Assembly (NCBI GenBank): GCA_907163375.1
Contig: CAJQUW010007494.1
Span: 1 to 64,000, forward strand
Reading direction: 5' to 3'
Length of the DNA: 64,000 nt
Origin: Prostheceraeus crozeri
Taxonomy: Eukaryota; Platyhelminthes; Polycladida; Euryleptidae
The first letter of the stretch is position 1. Each line of letters opens with the position of its first letter. A program made the position numbers and the translations under genes. The notes under the pieces were generated by a model that was not told the origin of the DNA, did no database searches, and saw nothing but the letters and a program-made list of their open reading frames with translations. Below are positions 49,901-62,375 of this stretch, piece after piece.

Positions 49901-50361
49901 ATTCATTCAGGTATTGAAGAAACTCCAAAGAAGGCTTCTGATGATCCTGATTTAATACAAAGGAAAAGTTTCGAAAATAATTATTCGAATGAGAGTAATC
50001 CGAATTTACGGAAACGTAAGCCGAAATTTAAGATTGGAGATAGAGTTAGAATATTTAAATATAAAAATAAATTTGAAAAAGGTTTTGTTGGCTATTGGAC
50101 TAAAGAGATATTTGAAGTTTGTAAAATAAATCAAACTTATCCGATTACTTATGAAATTAGAGATTTAGATAATCAGGAATCACTGGCAGATTTTATGAAA
50201 ACGAATTACAAATAACCGTGCTTTAACCTTTAGGTGGCGCTTTAGCTAGCTTCGTTTGAACTTTAATTACAGTAATTGGAACCAACGTTTCGAGAATTAA
50301 ATTCCCTTATTCGATTCCCCTATTCAATTCTAACATAATATCTAGAAATGGTACTCCTTTT
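49901..50361 (+). other. Polinton-B integrase-end to protease-end fragment inside piggyBac
   Basis: 461 bp matching 36100-36560 and 46770-47230 (integrase C-terminal region, intergenic spacer and the last bases of the protease gene). It is somewhat more diverged from both copies than they are from each other. It lies between two copies of a 365-bp piggyBac segment (about 49536-49900 and 50364-50728). Confidence 0.85.
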
Positions 50362-50388
50362 GGTGCTCAACAAACGACGCGTCTTATT

Positions 50389-51200
50389 TTGGAACTAGAT
50401 ACCGACGACGAAGACATCGACGATATTGCAAACTCTGAAGAGGAAGTTATTGATCACCCCGATACTGAAATCGAGACTGCTTATGAGATATCGGAAGATG
50501 AACCCGCCGTCGTCACCGATGATGCTGATCAGCTATGTCTATATCATACCACTTCCATTGATACTGAAATTCCTGCTCCGTCTCATCGTGAAGAAATTTC
50601 GAGTGACTACGTTGGAAAAAGCGGAAGAGTTTGGAGCAAAACTCCCCCTCCTCCATCACGAACTCGAGCTGAAAACATTTTCAGAGGAAGAAGCGGCTAT
50701 ACTGTGACTACTCAAAGTAAGACTGAAGCATTTGACTTGTTTCTGTCAAGTGATATGCGTCGGGACATTATTCGATTTGCTAACAAGCACGGTTCTAATG
50801 ATCCAAAGTGGTACAATATTGATGAGTTAGAGTTCGATGCCTTCATGGGACTACTGATTCTCTTCGGTGTCACGAAGGGAAACCACGAGAGCGTGCGTGA
50901 TGCTTGGAGTGACGGCCCGTTGGCCAGACCAGTTTTCAAGGCAACCATGTCTATAAACCGATTTGAGAGTATTCTAAGTCACATTCGATTCGATGAATCC
51001 GATACTCGTCAGTCAAGACGACAGACAGACAAGTTCGCTCCATTTCGGGATATGTGGCAAAAGTTTACACAAAATTGCAAGATTCATTTTGATCCTGGTG
51101 TCAACTTGTGCATCGACGAGCAACTTATTCCGTTTAGAGGTCGTTGCTCTTTTAGACAGTACTTGCCGTCAAAACCCGACAAATATGGGTTACACCGGTG
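50389..51200 (+). pseudogene. piggyBac transposase, N-terminal and first catalytic part
   Basis: DDE_Tnp_1_7-type transposase. After the acidic N-terminus come FDLFLSSDMRRDIIRFANKH, FMGLLILFGVTKGNHE, AWSDGPLARPVFKATMS and the first catalytic Asp in NLCIDEQLIPFRGRCSF. Conserved sequence ends at LPSKPDKYG (about 51190). The frame is then lost: about 35-40 residues usual in the family are missing before the next part. Confidence 0.88.
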
Positions 51201-51229
51201 GAGCACAGGACGGCACTCGCACAAGTGGG

Positions 51230-52066
51230 TTGGCATCAAAAATTACGAAAGATCTTCTGTGCAATTTGTATAATACCGGACGAAATGTCACCGCCGACAA
51301 TTATTTTACTGATTTTGATCTGGCGGCTGAATTGCTTAGGAAACGGTTGACATACGTTGGAACCGTGAGAAAAAATAAGCGGGACTTGCCAGTCGAATTT
51401 CAAGCTGACAAAGATCGGCCAGTTGGATCCTCTTGTTTTGGATTTGATCAGAAAACGACGATTGTCTGGTACGTTCCTAAAAGAAACAAGAGCGTGATTT
51501 TGATGTCTACTATGCATCATGACGACAAAGTGGATGAGACAACAGGCAAACCAGACATCATTCTGTTTTACAATCATATGAAAGGAGCAGTGGATACTGT
51601 AGACCAGCTCTGTCACTCATACAGTGTGCAGAGAAAGACAAGACGTTGGCCGCTGGCTTACTTTTTCAACATGCTCAACCTGGTATGCATCAATGCCTTC
51701 ATTGTATTCGTCAAATCTCTTCCACTCTGGAACGCTTCAAGTCTCAGTAGAAGAAAGAAATTTCTTACTGAGCTTGGAATGGATTTGGCAGGGCCCTATA
51801 TGGAACATAGAAAGCAGACCTTGACAGGAGTTCAGCGCCCGATTCAACATGCAATGGCAGTGTGCGCCAACGACGAGGAACACGCTGGACCTACTGATGA
51901 AGTAGGCCTACCGACAACTTCCCTCAAATCATCCAGGAAAAGATGTCACCGATGCGCAAGAGATAGAAAGGCCTCTCGAACCTGTCATCGATGCAACAGA
52001 ACTGTATGCGCTGAGCATTCGTTGAAGAGAGAAGAAATCACCTGTACAGAGGACTGTGCGATCTAA
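51230..52066 (+). pseudogene. piggyBac transposase, C-terminal catalytic part and zinc domain
   Basis: In a different frame from the upstream part. The second catalytic Asp is in NVTADNYFTDFDLAAELL. Further along are VGTVRKNKRDLPVEF and the third Asp region MKGAVDTVDQLCHSYSVQRK. The C-terminus is the family's cysteine-rich zinc domain (CHRCARDRKASRTCHRC, CAEHS, CTEDC). The frame is open to its stop. An internal deletion with frameshift at about 51190-51235 makes the transposase inactive. Confidence 0.88.
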
Positions 52067-52474
52067 TTCATTTATTTGAACACAATAGTAGACAACGTTT
52101 CCCCTACAATAGACAAGTATTATTCTCCTTTTTCGCAATAATAATAATTTGTTTTTACAAGTGGATGTCTTTTGAATTGTAGCATGACAGGGATGACTGA
52201 TGCAATAAGATTAACTACAGAAAAAAGCCAACCTCACTAGAAATAGTCATGTATGAATGCACCTCATATGTCTTTTGAGCTCTATTCAGACATGTTTATA
52301 TGTACTATCTTAGTGGTATTATTGAATTATTATGAGAAAAATGTCAGGAGTACACGTTGGTACAGTTTCATTATCAACATGGGCATTAATTACGATTTAA
52401 ACGCAGATTTCTGCCAATGGGTCCCCATTTCATGCAGTAACGTCGGTAAAATATTTCATGCATATGAAGGTTAA

Positions 52475-52668
52475 GCACGTGTTTCATAAAATGCATGTTT
52501 TTGAGAAAATCATGTGCAATTAAACGATTAGACGGGTCACCGAATATTAATTTGCCGCCCCGGCTCCCATCCTAGCCAATGTCTCTGCTTGCAATGTTTT
52601 GATCTTATTCATATGCTGACTCTATATGGGTGATACCGTGGCTAATCAGATCCAGCACCACTATCACA
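52475..52668. other. unique-looking DNA, nothing recognised
   Basis: Short stretch between piggyBac and the inverted repeat; no frame or motif of note. Confidence 0.3.
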
Positions 52669-53775
52669 AAGCTGATCATAAAAAACGGACCACCTATGTC
52701 GAAAATCGATCGATTCTCATACTTTCCAACTGTGTCGCACATTTGACATGGATTCAGTTAGTGAGCCAATAGACTTGCATCCGCTATTTTTGCCGGACAT
52801 TGCATGAAGTGGTCAAAATATGGGAATCGCTCAATTTACAAATCGTACTTTTTCAATAAGAAAACGTGTGAGCAGGATGTGAGCACAATCAGTCTACGTG
52901 TCGAACGAGCATTTTCTGGGCTTTCTTTTGATGTACAAGTAGGTATTGCATATCGAAGGGACATCCATCACTTTTATATGGATGTAATCATATAGAATTT
53001 TTCGAACGTCGTAATTGAATCAAGCAGATTATGTTGGAAACTTTTTGTTCCATCGGTCTCTGATAGAAGTGGAGCAGCCGCTCTTCCTTCATCAGGATTA
53101 GAAAGACATACAAAAAGATGCAAAATTCTAGTGGTACAAGCATCAAAGATATTTATGATACCAGGATTGTTATGCTATAGAATCATAGAAACGGAAAGGA
53201 TAAATAGATTTCAAAAATCTCCTTGCTCTTCTCTTTAGCTAAGTTCTTCACCGAGACGACGTTCACTGTAATCATGTTCCATTTTCTCCGTGTTCTTCGA
53301 TTCATTGAATAAAATTTAGCGGTCATCAGAAAAATTTTGAAGGAAGTTTGGAAGAGACACATATTAAACTTGTATGTTCGTTACTCGACGCAGGGATTCT
53401 AAAGATAACAACATGAGTGACAAAATGACATTTTTAGACATATAAAGTCAGGATTCTGGGATAACTTCACGATATCGCTATTTCTTTCCTAGTCCACCGA
53501 TTTCGATGTGCAATACCTATAGAAATAGCCCAGAAATTGCTCGTTCGCCACGTAGGCTGATTCAAGTTAAAAATTGCGATTTGTAAATTGAGCGATTCTC
53601 ATTTTTTATAACCACTGTCCGGCAAACAATACAGCAGATGCAAGTTTATCATCGGTCATTTGAAACCAGAGAGAGAGATCAAAATTTCTAATATGACAAG
53701 TTTATGTGTGACACGGTTGGGTTGGAAGGCATGAGAATCGATCGAATTTCGACATAATTTATGATAAGGTCTTGA
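52669..53775. repeat. 1.1-kb imperfect inverted repeat (foldback or MITE-like)
   Basis: The left arm (about 52690-52965) contains AATCGATCGATTCTCAT, TTGCCGGACA and GAATCGCTCAATTTACAAATCG. The right arm (about 53500-53765) contains their reverse complements in the mirrored order, with perhaps 75-80 percent identity. The centre (about 53000-53440) is not repeated and codes for nothing I recognise. A decayed non-autonomous element is likely. Confidence 0.7.
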
Positions 53776-55373
53776 TTTTTATGTAAGCCCTTGATTCGAG
53801 ATTTTATTCGTCTCTCGCAGGACGTGCAATATTTCTCTCCGCATTAACTAAATTCGGCGCTCTTTGAAATCAATAATGCATGCCGTGTTTCTTGACTAAC
53901 TGTTATTTACACCTATCTCGAACTTGAATTTGACAGCAGGCCTGCTGTAAAAACTTACATTTGACATTCGCGCATTCTGATAAAGGATCCCAAAGCATTC
54001 CGTATGATCCTCACTATAGACTATTTTTAAAAGAAAAACTTGATGCTTTGCAGTTGATAACTGTTTATTTTCCTTCATTCCAAAACGGCAGATTGCCAAA
54101 GCAATCTTAAACAACACATTTTAATTAAATAATACATGTTTGTAACAAATCATATAGTCAATTCGGAACAAGAACACAACAAAGAAGTTATTACGAGATT
54201 TCGAGTTCACCAGTGTGCAATTGTACATAGCTGTCGTTGTGTTTGGCTGCCAGCCGACGATATGGTCGACCACCGGATATTCAAAGTTGATGGACGAATT
54301 AATGTTGGGATGGAGAATAAAAAGTGTTTATCAAATATAATACGTTTTGATGAGCTTGATAGAAAATACTGAATACGTCTAAATCTTGTCATCACAGACA
54401 AATGTTTCCTGATACGGAAAATCAGATGCAAATACAGCTTTCAAATTCGTGTTAGGCCACGAAATTTCAGCTGTTACGTGAGGGCGATACAATTAAAACG
54501 AGAAATGCAACTTACCTTTTCTGGAAATATGCAACAAAAGATGAAGAGGTTCATAAAAAATGCTTATTTGTTCCTTTCATCAAATGGTAGCTGATTGTTG
54601 GAAAACAATGGCGCGAATGAATGTCATATGAGCATGTAAAAATCAACATCAAACCAAAGTATCAAAAAAGGATAAATGGTTGTAGATGATATCTCTTCAG
54701 TTTTCATAGGTTTACTGCTGTCCTTTGTCACTTAGCCATTCCAAAATGACTTCTGAGCTGATGTTTATGGCAGTAATCAGGCATATCTTGGCACCACAAT
54801 AGTTAAAGCATGCTGTAAAGTTACGGAGTCTCAGCAGAAGCTTTTCATTGATTCAAAATCAGCACTTTCGATGCCCGATTCATCACCAGTATCAGTATGT
54901 CGTTTTGCAGGCACATCACTCGGCAATTGAATATCAAGTTTCGACGGAATAGAGCATGTGTCCTCACAAACGGATATTGTTTCTTTGAACGAAGCTTGTT
55001 CATCTTCATATTCTTCGTTCAGTTCGTAAGAATCATCGATATTACCGTGAGTGTGTCGACAAATTTTGTCTGGGTTGCAGCGCTGTTCATGAGTATAGAA
55101 TTTTAGTATAAATGATCTTGTGTTGTCGGATGATTCATTTTTTCTGAAAGAATAAAAAGATGAGAAGTTTTTTTACCAAGCATCTTATTGAACAATGGAA
55201 TTTTGTACATATGAAATAAATGTTTGAATTTTCAAGGCACAAAATAAGAATTAATAACTTTTTTGAAATTATCTTGGAAAGAAATAATAACGAGAAAATG
55301 TTCATTTTCAATGTATTGCCCAGACGTCTCGTTTGTCATACAAACATCTTCATACACTTTAGAGTTGGAATAC
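53776..55373. other. unique-looking DNA, no recognised gene
   Basis: Only short frames (below 80 codons) without domains or consistent signals. It could hold exons of a host gene that cannot be seen without transcript data. Confidence 0.3.
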
Positions 55374-57470
55374 TATAGGTTTGACTGCTCAACAACGTGA
55401 ATAGCCGTTTCAGCTGAAACATTGTTATTTCAACAGGATAATGTCAAACCAAGGTGCAGCATTAGATGTATCAAGAGAAATTAGGCTGTGTACATATTTT
55501 TTATTCGTAATTATTTAGTGGCATTAAATTACTCGGGAGAGAAAGCTGATTTTTTTCACATCATTGATTTATCAAGAGCAATTTGTCGTTTCAAGCGAAG
55601 CATTGAATTAGGCAACCGATTAGGCATTCGGCTTTGTCAATTCAACAGCATAATGACGGATCAAGTGCACAATTTGTATCGAATTGAACGAAATTCACCG
55701 CTCACCTAGAATGTCAGTGACAGGCGCATATAAAGAAGCCAAATCAAGTGCAGCATTACCGAAAGTTTGCAAATTATGACCGCGCGCCGACAGAGGATTT
55801 TAACCAAGGATCGCGAGCGCTTGATTGCGGCACATGCACGAGGTGACGACTACGTCGACCTTGCTCGACATCTTGGGATAAATAGGAGTACCGCTTACTC
55901 CATTGTCCGACGGTCGATGGAGGCACCTCGTCTAAATTCGTGGGGCGGAAGACGACATGCGAAGCTGGATGACGAAATGCGAAGCACGCTGAGTGAGATT
56001 GTCGAGGAGCATCCATCTTTTACGGTCGACCAAATCAACCGTGAACTGCGAAGTAGACTTCCTCATAAGCCGCACGTTCAGCGCACAACTGTCAACTCCG
56101 CCCTTATTGGTCAACTTCTCTTCCTTAAGAAGTTGGAAGATGCGCCCGTTGAAAGGAACAAGGAGAGGATAAAAGAAGATCGAAGATACTTCGCCAACTG
56201 GTTGTTGAATGACGGTATTCAACGAAGAGAGCTGGTCTACGTCGTTGAGACTGGAATCAATTTGTACTGCTCTCGAACACGAGGGCGCGCAGTGGTCGGA
56301 CAACGAGCCGTTCGCATTGTCAACGGAAGACGTAGTAGGAACATTACTTTGTGCCTGGCCGTCTCCAATACACGTGGACTGTTGTACCACCGGATACTCG
56401 AGGGAGGAATGGACACCGAAACATTCGATGAGTTCATTCAACATGTCTCGACCATCAGTGCGGAGGATGCTGCTTTTATTTTCGACAATGCATCAGCACA
56501 CCGTCGATCGAACGAACGCAGTCAGGAGAGTTTGAACGGCGCACAGATGATCAGGATGCTTCCTCCTTATTCGCCAATGTTGAATATCGTGGAAAACGCC
56601 ATCAGCTGTTTTAAAGCAGCTCTTAAACGTGAACTGGAGAACGCTCGTCCAAACCTTCTAGCTGTGACTCACGATGAGCGAATGGTGACGCTGAGTGGCT
56701 TAATTGAAGCCAATATGAGTGCAATACAACTTCCTATGGCTCCGGCTTGGTTTCGCAAAATGCAGTCGTACATTCCTGCCTGTCTTCAGAATGAAGATAT
56801 TCTTATGTAACTCCTTTTGTTAATTTTGCAAATAATATATGATTTCAATGGAATATGACAATTTCTTTTCCTTTCCCCATTTAGAATGATTTTTGTTTAC
56901 AACTTTTAGAATATATATATATATATAGTATATGCAGTATCTATATAAATATATTGTTTACTCTATAGATAGGAAAACAGTCAATCAGTGCTATTGTGGT
57001 AGCCATAAATTGGGTTAAAAGAGTAAACAAACTTCTGAATCACTCTTCTTAGAATAACGTATGAGTACCGGTCTGCGTATAGGGAATTACATGTAAGCTC
57101 ACATTATGTTTATGCTAATAATTGGTTAACTAACTTTTTGAATTTCACTTCAAGCGTTTTTGGGTAACGTTTCTTTCAAATACTGCGAAATTCATTTTAG
57201 GATAATTTAGGTATTTTCATTTTTATGCAACTTGTCGTCAATGCTGCAGTTGATTCGGCAAAGTGACACCATCTGCAAATTAAATCGGCAATGCTTCTCT
57301 TGATTCGACAATGCTTCATTCCATTTGACATTTGTCAGCATATAGAGCGTAATCACCGGCAATGACGAACTTGAAACGGCAATGTTGCAAGAGGAACAAC
57401 ATAATGCAACTTGATTCGGCATTTTCAATCTTGAAATGGCAAGTGTTGATCTTGACCAGTCAAACCTATA
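55374..57470 (+). mobile_element. Tc1/IS630-type DNA transposon
   Basis: Both ends read TATAGGTTTGACTG(C/G)TCAA inward, giving a TA target duplication (55374-55375 and 57469-57470) and inverted ends of about 18 bp plus looser similarity. Inside the right end, CGGCAATG or GATTCGGCA-like motifs recur about eight times (57245-57440); fewer related motifs occur in the left end. One transposase gene lies in between. A TA microsatellite (56914-56930) lies downstream of the gene. Confidence 0.82.
55767..56810 (+). CDS. Tc1/IS630-type transposase lacking the first catalytic Asp
   Basis: 347 residues; the second ATG at 55776 is an equally good start. The N-terminal helix-turn-helix (LIAAHARGDDYVDLARHLGI, NRSTAYSIVRR) is followed by a second DNA-binding part (FTVDQINRELRSRLP) and an RNase H-like core. 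The second catalytic Asp is in AAFIFDNASAHRR, and the last acidic residue in LPPYSPMLNIVENAISCFK. Where the first Asp is expected (V-x-V-D-E-x-G) the sequence is VYVVETGINLYC, so Val replaces it (codon GTT, one change from GAT). The frame is otherwise complete. Inactive for cleavage unless the assignment is wrong. Confidence 0.85.
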   Translation: MQIMTARRQRILTKDRERLIAAHARGDDYVDLARHLGINRSTAYSIVRRSMEAPRLNSWGGRRHAKLDDEMRSTLSEIVEEHPSFTVDQINRELRSRLPHKPHVQRTTVNSALIGQLLFLKKLEDAPVERNKERIKEDRRYFANWLLNDGIQRRELVYVVETGINLYCSRTRGRAVVGQRAVRIVNGRRSRNITLCLAVSNTRGLLYHRILEGGMDTETFDEFIQHVSTISAEDAAFIFDNASAHRRSNERSQESLNGAQMIRMLPPYSPMLNIVENAISCFKAALKRELENARPNLLAVTHDERMVTLSGLIEANMSAIQLPMAPAWFRKMQSYIPACLQNEDILM

Positions 57471-58789
57471 CAAAATAAGACCGTTCGATATGTTCGAATA
57501 TGTTTCGTAGCCCTGGGCGAAGTAATTACTTTATCAAAAGCCTTCAACCATATTAGAGTATATAAGTCATGGAATTAACAATCAATGGCGGTAGGTAGTG
57601 ATAAAATGAAAATTGCTTAAAAATCATAGGACACAAAAGGGTATTTCTGATTAAACTTCATGCTAAAATTTATTCTTATCTGGTTTGGTGCGCGCATCTT
57701 GACAAGTAATTGCCTACTACGTGCAAAAACCTGCATGATTTACAGCGCTACCTTGCTGGTATTACGAACGCGTGTGAAATAAGCCTTCGAAAGAATCGAG
57801 AATTCGTTTAATCCTATTTCCTCAAATTAAGAGACAAAATTCAGCACTCTTATAACCACACTGCATTTTCTTTTTCCGATAAATACATGATTATAGCGCA
57901 AAAGTAATCTTCATTATTCAAGATTTTATGCATAAAGTCCTTCAGAAGAAGTTACAGTCAAATATAGAAATTGAAATTGATTCTACAAATATTTCATCAC
58001 CAATTCTTAGCGTGCTGTGCTAGCCTACGTGATTCTGATAGTTCGGACTCCATGGTGCATTATGTCAGCTAGCTCTACTTCATGGGCTTTGATTTGAAGA
58101 GTATGGCTATCCTGTGACAATACGGTCCGCATTTTTCGAAATGGATCACAAATAAATAGATAACGCTACCTGCTCAATTTGCTATGAGCCGTGTCTTAGT
58201 TTACCTCTTCACATGTGTTTGATTTGTACGTCGCATAGATAAAATGTGGGTGGACATACATGACATTACTCAAACAATTTCAAACATTGCCTCGGTACTC
58301 TGTTGAATAATTACAACAGCTCAGTAAAGTAGTCATGCTTTATTGTGGAATTCTGTACTACAGGGAAGATTCATAGTTCCCTGATAAGTTTGAAAATGGT
58401 AGTAAATGTGAATTTTAAGAAGTACCGTGTCTGTTATGCAGACAAATTGTGCGAGTAAAAATCAAATTATGCCATTACTCATATTACCCAAAGTAATTCA
58501 TCATACTGTGTGAAGAAAATTCTACAGCAGAGGATCACTATTAAAACGCAATTTTCTTCCTCTAACACGCTATGAAGCGATTTCTTTGATAATCCCCGGG
58601 ATTTGGAAAAGTACCAGCGATCACAATACCTAATCATTGGCGAGGCATTTTTCGCAGCTTTCCAACGGCTCGACGCCCTTCGACATTCACATGCTTCCAA
58701 ATTTCTCCAAACACTTCGTCCCCGCCCTCTTCGAACCCGAACTTCCATTTCCTTCAGTCACAAATATTTGCGAATTTGATTGGAATTCT
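57471..58789. other. unique-looking DNA, no recognised gene
   Basis: No convincing coding region. A minus-strand frame near 58479-58748 has no known domain. Confidence 0.3.
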
Positions 58790-59060
58790 ACCTCTTGACA
58801 CGATCATGGAGGGTGTGCTTCGCTGGTCTTGGTTATTTTCATGCCGTGTTAGCAGTTCGAAGACTGGGTTCGATTCCCAGCCGGCAAGCCATTTTTCATG
58901 GTGGTGCCAAGAGCAAGGCGCATTGAAATATCATTTTGACCTCGTGAAAGCCGGAGGCATTGAATCATTAGATCAATTGTCCGAGGTCGCCTGGAAGCGG
59001 TTGCTATCGTAGTAGCCCAGTGTTCCACCATTTGACCGAATGCCTGGCTTATCATATCTC
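58790..59060 (+). repeat. possible tRNA-derived SINE
   Basis: Contains a perfect Pol III B box (GGTTCGATTCC) within a CTGGG/CCCAG stem-loop near 58867-58883, but no matching acceptor stem, so it is not a complete tRNA. The downstream 150 bp may be the SINE body. Confidence 0.4.
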
Positions 59061-60779
59061 CAAGGTAACAGAACTGGTTAACGACTTGTATGCTAGGTCT
59101 AGGACTTTCATAAACACCGGAAGAGTCGTCAGACGGAATTAAGATAAGAACTAATGAATATCATCATCAACCTAATCGACAGTAATCGTTGATATTGAAC
59201 TTGAATGAGAAATGAAATATTTCCAAAAAGTTAAATAAAATATTGACTTAGCAATGTTAAGCAGATGTCTTTTTCCTACCACTATGTTATTGGCTAAAAT
59301 ATGAAATTATCTTGGCCCATGTGCGACTTTATAATTTCAAAAACTGAAGGCGAGGCTTGCCTTACTTGGCCATGTAATAAATGAAACAATCAAAAGGTTT
59401 TCACATTGAGCCTTTCCTCTAATACTCCTTGCTGGTAATACCCGCTGTAGAAAGTAGATGAGCTATACTTCACAAGTTTCTGCCAATATTTTGGTCAATA
59501 ATGTTTTGATGCCCCCCAAAATCTTACGACTGCACCACTGTACAAAAGCGCTACTTGCAAAATTTGACTTATCAACTTTGTATTGAGTCATCACTAATCG
59601 AAGAACAGAAACATCCGCAGAAGTTAGGCGATTTCGGATCAAATTTTGGGTGTCTTAAGAAATTCTTGCCCTCTACAATTTTCTCAGCAGACAGGTAAGA
59701 TAGAACTTGCATTAACAAGTCCTGCTAGCTTTGGTAGATCCTCGAGACACCAATCAAGGGCCAATAAATTTTACCATTGGAATAGGGACGCTTAACTCGT
59801 CAGCAATTCAGCACAGACTGTGGGCAGGAATGATAGACAAACCAGAGTGGGGGCATAATAAGTGTGATCGATATATAATCCATCAATCAGCACCCACCGA
59901 CCAATGTACGGAAGGAAAGAGAAGCATTTTCGGTATTTCTATTCTCCCCCCCTCCACATTTCTGTTGTTGATACCGTGAAGTGTTGCATCGCTAACGATC
60001 TTCTCTTGCGAGCAGTCTCACTAACGTCGCATAGTGTTGAGTGACTCCTCTTATCTGACTTGTAGAACATTTACAGCATCAGAGCTAGACAACTGTTCGT
60101 CATTTGTCTGTAGACAACAATCACACGAAGTTCATGATCACAGCTGTACCTTACATTCTAACTAAGTATCCAAGGGACCAATCACTCATTCCATGGTTCA
60201 AGTAAGACTTCTCAGTGGTGCAGTGCCACTCAGTGACAGATCAAGTCTACTCTATACCTAATGTGACTAACTTTGGCGAAATTTGATGATATTGGAAAAC
60301 TTGAAGTGTTGGGAAAGGAATAGAAGTACCACATTTTCTCTGTGAATGTTGTCTATGATGATTTGTCTATGGCGGAAATCGAATGATACATAGCAAGCAA
60401 AATGTTGTTCGTGCAATCGTATTTTAAAAATCGTAGGTATCTTCAAATTGAACACAGTTACGATTTATCTTTGAATCTTATGCTGAAACACGATTGATGA
60501 TTTAACAGTCAATCATATTTCAACATGAACTGCTCTAATATAGTTACTACTTATATTTATTACACACCATCGGACTCCATCGGACCTAGCTATGGTTGGG
60601 AGGTGACAACTCACTTAACCCCACCCTTGTCGGCGCCGATGGATATCAATTTCTAAGATTTTTTAGGAGCTCAACATGGTACGATTTAAAGGTAGCGGAT
60701 ATTATCACAAGCGACGAAATATTTTGATAAAATACTGAAGATGTTAATAACTGTCGCTGTAAATTCAGTCATCACACAC
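59061..60779. other. unique-looking DNA, no recognised gene
   Basis: Short frames only. A GC-richer patch near 60565-60645 has no identified role. Confidence 0.3.
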
Positions 60780-60990
60780 TTAATAATTATCGTGACGGGA
60801 AAAAGACCAAAGGCGCGTCCAAAGAAGACCTGGGACGAAACGGTGGCATCTGATTGCCATCTGCTTAACGCAACAGCTGAAGCAGCCTTTGGCTGTCAGA
60901 CTTGGAGGAGATCCACAAGGAGAAGCAGTCTGACCCGATGGCATTGGAACAAACGGACTCAAATCGCGGAAGTAAAGTAAGTAAGTCGTA
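60780..60990 (+). mobile_element. LINE 3'-end fragment
   Basis: Codes TGKRPKARPKKTWDETVASD, the C-terminal signature of many non-LTR retrotransposon reverse transcriptases (G-x-RP-x-x-RPKK-x-W), through WRRSTRRSSLTRWHWNKRTQ, and ends in a TAAGTAAG-type tail (about 60975-60986). The upstream part of the ORF is absent, consistent with the usual 5' truncation. Confidence 0.7.
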
Positions 60991-62186
60991 GTACGTTAGC
61001 GGTCATCGACAATCGACAATCGACCAGCCGCATTGCGAAAACAGAAAATTAAATAGCTAAATTGGTAAATACATATAAACTACTTACTCATAAAATTTTG
61101 TTAGTAGCAGGATTATTCGCAATATAATTTCTCAACCGTATAAAAAGAAGTATTTTCCGGAGCCTGATCGATGATAAGCTGTCAGTCTTGAAGATAAACT
61201 TGATGATAAGATTCGCGTAAAACATTTATTTTCACCTTCGGTATCGACAAAGCATGGAGTGCGATGACTATCACCTGTCACTGTAGAGAACAATATGAAA
61301 TGTCACAAAAGATGGACATAGATTTCGCACAGCAAAATATAAAAAAATATATATTCTGAAAGTCAAGCTATTAGAAAAAATCAATATAGAAATATCAAAA
61401 ATCAAGATGTAGAAATAATCAACAGAATTTTTGCAACTAAATATTGAACAGTGTCCACAGAATAAATCGATTAGAATTTCCGGTTAGAATTCTCCAGATT
61501 TTTCCCGGTTCTTTTAACATTTAACTAATATGTCATGTTAATACACATTTGCAATTTGCATTTACATTTGGCAATTACATATGCAATTTGCGTTTTTACT
61601 GCTATATCTGGTAGAAATGCATGTAGCTTGATTATGATTGCTGCACACATTCTGCACATGCAAAAACACTGTAGAAATGACATCCATAATTACAAACTTA
61701 CATACAGATACACATACATGTATCTTATGTAATATTCGCATAGAGTGTCCCACTTTGATTGACTTATACCTAACAATCTAATTTAATCCAGCAAATAGTA
61801 AACAGCGGAAAATGAAACTTCAAAAGCATTTATTCCACTTCCATCGAGTAAAAAATAAAGTAAGACAGAATAAGTCTAGAATATCCGCTAAATCTGAACT
61901 CTCTACAATATACAACCAATTAAAAAACAGTAGCTTAAGTGACCTCAGAAGTTAAAACATGTTGGATAAGCAACAATGCAATAGCACGTGTAACCATGGT
62001 GTGAACTAAAAGTAATACTACGAATGAGCATGAGAAGCAATATGAGGAAACCGAAATGCTTGGCACTGAAGAAGTAATTCAAAGGAAGAGGTAATAATTC
62101 AAACATCGTTTGGTTGGTTGCTAATGCATGCATTGAGGAAGGAGTGTTGCATAAAAATATTTTCAAATATTAGAAAAGTTCCGTGA
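60991..62186. other. unique-looking AT-rich DNA, no recognised gene
   Basis: No long frame and no recognised repeat. Confidence 0.3.
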
Positions 62187-62375
62187 GGGTCTCCGTCGCA
62201 CAGTGGCTAAGTGTCTCGCCTAGCGATCTTCTGGTCCAGAGGTCGAGCACCGAAAATGGCATTGGAAGTCGTCAGGAAGAGCATGCGGACTAAAAGATCA
62301 CGACGTTCCAGATAAAAGTCTGACTATCAGCACCGTGCAAACCCTCGGTGGGGGAGTAGTGACGTTAAACCATTC
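62187..62375 (+). repeat. tRNA-derived SINE candidate
   Basis: The head TCCGTCGCACAGTGGCTAAG contains an A-box-like TGGCTAAGTGT. Then comes TGGTCCAGAGGTCGAGCACC with a degenerate B-box region, and the 3' part has GGGGGAGTAGTGACGTTAAA. The layout is that of animal tRNA SINEs. Confidence 0.55.

Larger units (their letters stand above)
49085..52474 (+). mobile_element. piggyBac transposon with internal duplication and Polinton-B insert
   Basis: TTAA (49085-49088) followed by CCCTCATATGCATG, and at the other end CATGCATATGAAGG followed by TTAA (52471-52474), give matching inverted ends and the TTAA target typical of piggyBac. Without the internal insert and duplication (about 0.83 kb) the length would be about 2.56 kb, normal for the family. 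The left end holds a perfect 20-bp palindrome ATGGGTCCCCGGGGACCCAT near 49104-49123, and half of it recurs near 49270 and 52417. Confidence 0.92.

Noticed and set aside
56914-56930. TA microsatellite as a functional site
   Set aside because: It is a simple repeat with no other signal around it.
58845-58890. Possible tRNA gene
   Set aside because: There is a good B box and T-stem but no acceptor stem, D-arm or anticodon arm in the right places, so a SINE fits better.
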